DNA of 40,078 bases from Bacteroidaceae bacterium. Lineage in GTDB: Bacteria > Bacteroidota > Bacteroidia > Bacteroidales > Bacteroidaceae. The translations under genes were made by a program, and so were the position numbers. Shown piece after piece: positions 39,477 through 40,078 of this stretch; within the stretch, counting starts at the first letter, position 1, and each line of letters begins with the position of its first letter. The DNA is taken from NCBI GenBank assembly GCA_017469525.1, contig JAFUGG010000075.1, positions 1-40,078 on the forward strand. The letters run 5' to 3'. The notes beneath the pieces were generated by a model, which saw only the letters and a list, made by a program, of their open reading frames with translations, was not told where the DNA came from and ran no database searches.

Positions 39477-40078
39477 ATGCAAAAAAGCATGGATATTGAT
39501 GCCCGTATAGATGCTTTATTGGCCAATCTGAAGCCAATCACGCTGGAAGAGATGTCGAGCATTCGCCTCATGAACCGAACGGACACAAAGTTCGTGACGA
39601 ACAAGGAGACGCTGGCCCGCCTGCTCGAACTGGCTGAAGGCAAATACTATGCACAGTTCACCAACGGCAGCATGATTGCCAATTACATGACAACATACTG
39701 GGACACGGACGCCCATCGCTTCTATCTGACACACCACAACGGCCACATACCTCGGCAGAAGGTACGCGTCCGCACCTACATGGACAGCGACATCACCTTC
39801 CTCGAAATAAAGACGAAGAACAACCACGGCCGCACGAAGAAGAAGCGCGTCGAGGTGCCCAGCCAGCAGATAACAGGCGAAGGCGGCAACGAAGAGTTCC
39901 TGCAGGAACGCGTACATCTTGGTTTGGCAGACATACACCCAACCGTACGCAACCAATTCCACCGCATCACGCTCGTCAACTATGGCAAGACAGAACGACT
40001 GACCATCGACTATGATGTCCACTTCCACAATATGGAGACAGGCAAGCAGGCCGACGTCGGACCGCTCGTCATCATAGA
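39477..40078 (+). CDS. VTC-domain polyphosphate polymerase-like protein, 5' part
   Basis: About 200 residues before the window ends, with no stop. [33 protein letters not shown] starts the fold; [54 protein letters not shown] and [22 protein letters not shown] are the tunnel beta strands with basic residues and a metal-binding Glu, as in the VTC/CYTH domain (PF09359). In yeast Vtc4 this domain makes polyphosphate from ATP. Bacterial members are cytoplasmic; the role here is unproven. The ATG at 39477 is chosen because it follows a -7 box; 39489 is possible. Confidence 0.82.
   Translation, partial: MQKSMDIDARIDALLANLKPITLEEMSSIRLMNRTDTKFVTNKETLARLLELAEGKYYAQFTNGSMIANYMTTYWDTDAHRFYLTHHNGHIPRQKVRVRTYMDSDITFLEIKTKNNHGRTKKKRVEVPSQQITGEGGNEEFLQERVHLGLADIHPTVRNQFHRITLVNYGKTERLTIDYDVHFHNMETGKQADVGPLVII

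Overview
The window comes from a moderately GC-rich member of the Bacteroidales, most like a Prevotella-type organism. The evidence is the Bacteroidetes promoter signature (a -7 box TAnnTTTG, often with TTTG 19-20 bases upstream) in front of most transcription units, the near absence of Shine-Dalgarno sites, a TonB receptor, a FadL-like outer membrane protein, a GH130 enzyme with a C-terminal sorting-type tail, a VTC-domain protein and a C1 peptidase with a signal peptide. It reads as ordinary chromosome: no transposase, integrase, phage gene, CRISPR array, rRNA or tRNA was found.

Layout: 1-4.3 kb holds the 3' end of a glutaminase-like (GtaA/DUF4965) protein, a TonB receptor and an AraC regulator. 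4.4-7.9 kb holds a class I aminotransferase, a LolC/E-type permease and convergent prmA. 8.2-10.9 kb holds an odd secreted Tyr/Gly/Ser-rich protein and a FadL-like protein. 10.9-13.8 kb holds an exported GH130 enzyme and a thioredoxin-fold protein. 14.2-16.8 kb is a minus-strand operon: unknown protein, GH25 lysozyme, two tandem deoxynucleoside kinases. 17.0-18.0 kb holds a BASS-family permease. 18.25-22.6 kb is the aromatic amino acid operon (Phe/Tyr leader and attenuator, prephenate dehydratase, aminotransferase, DAHP synthase-chorismate mutase, prephenate dehydrogenase). 22.7-25.8 kb holds an FKBP-like lipoprotein, glycyl-tRNA synthetase and another lipoprotein. 26.2-30.5 kb holds an anSME-type radical SAM enzyme, LolE-like permease, rbfA and a bleomycin-hydrolase-like peptidase. 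30.6-35.6 kb holds an HU-like protein divergent from a manA-ROK kinase-MFS sugar operon. 35.7-39.3 kb holds a putative anti-sigma protein, ECF sigma factor, argB, rsgA and frr. A VTC-domain gene runs off the right edge.

The most striking content lies in two classes of small non-coding repeats that share geometry but not sequence. Class 1 has six arrays with an exact 22-base period, built of dyad-symmetric units, in four sequence families; two copies 20 kb apart are identical over 66 bases and each can fold almost end to end. Class 2 has many arrays of about four copies of a 7-mer (often exactly 28 bases), with sister arrays of 8-mers and 9-mers. They sit mainly between cistrons, just before start codons, but three lie in frame inside coding sequence (two in manA, one in an ECF sigma factor). 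The best-supported regulatory discovery is the aromatic-operon attenuator: a 19-residue leader peptide with 10 Phe/Tyr residues, followed by a terminator and a matching alternative pairing arm.
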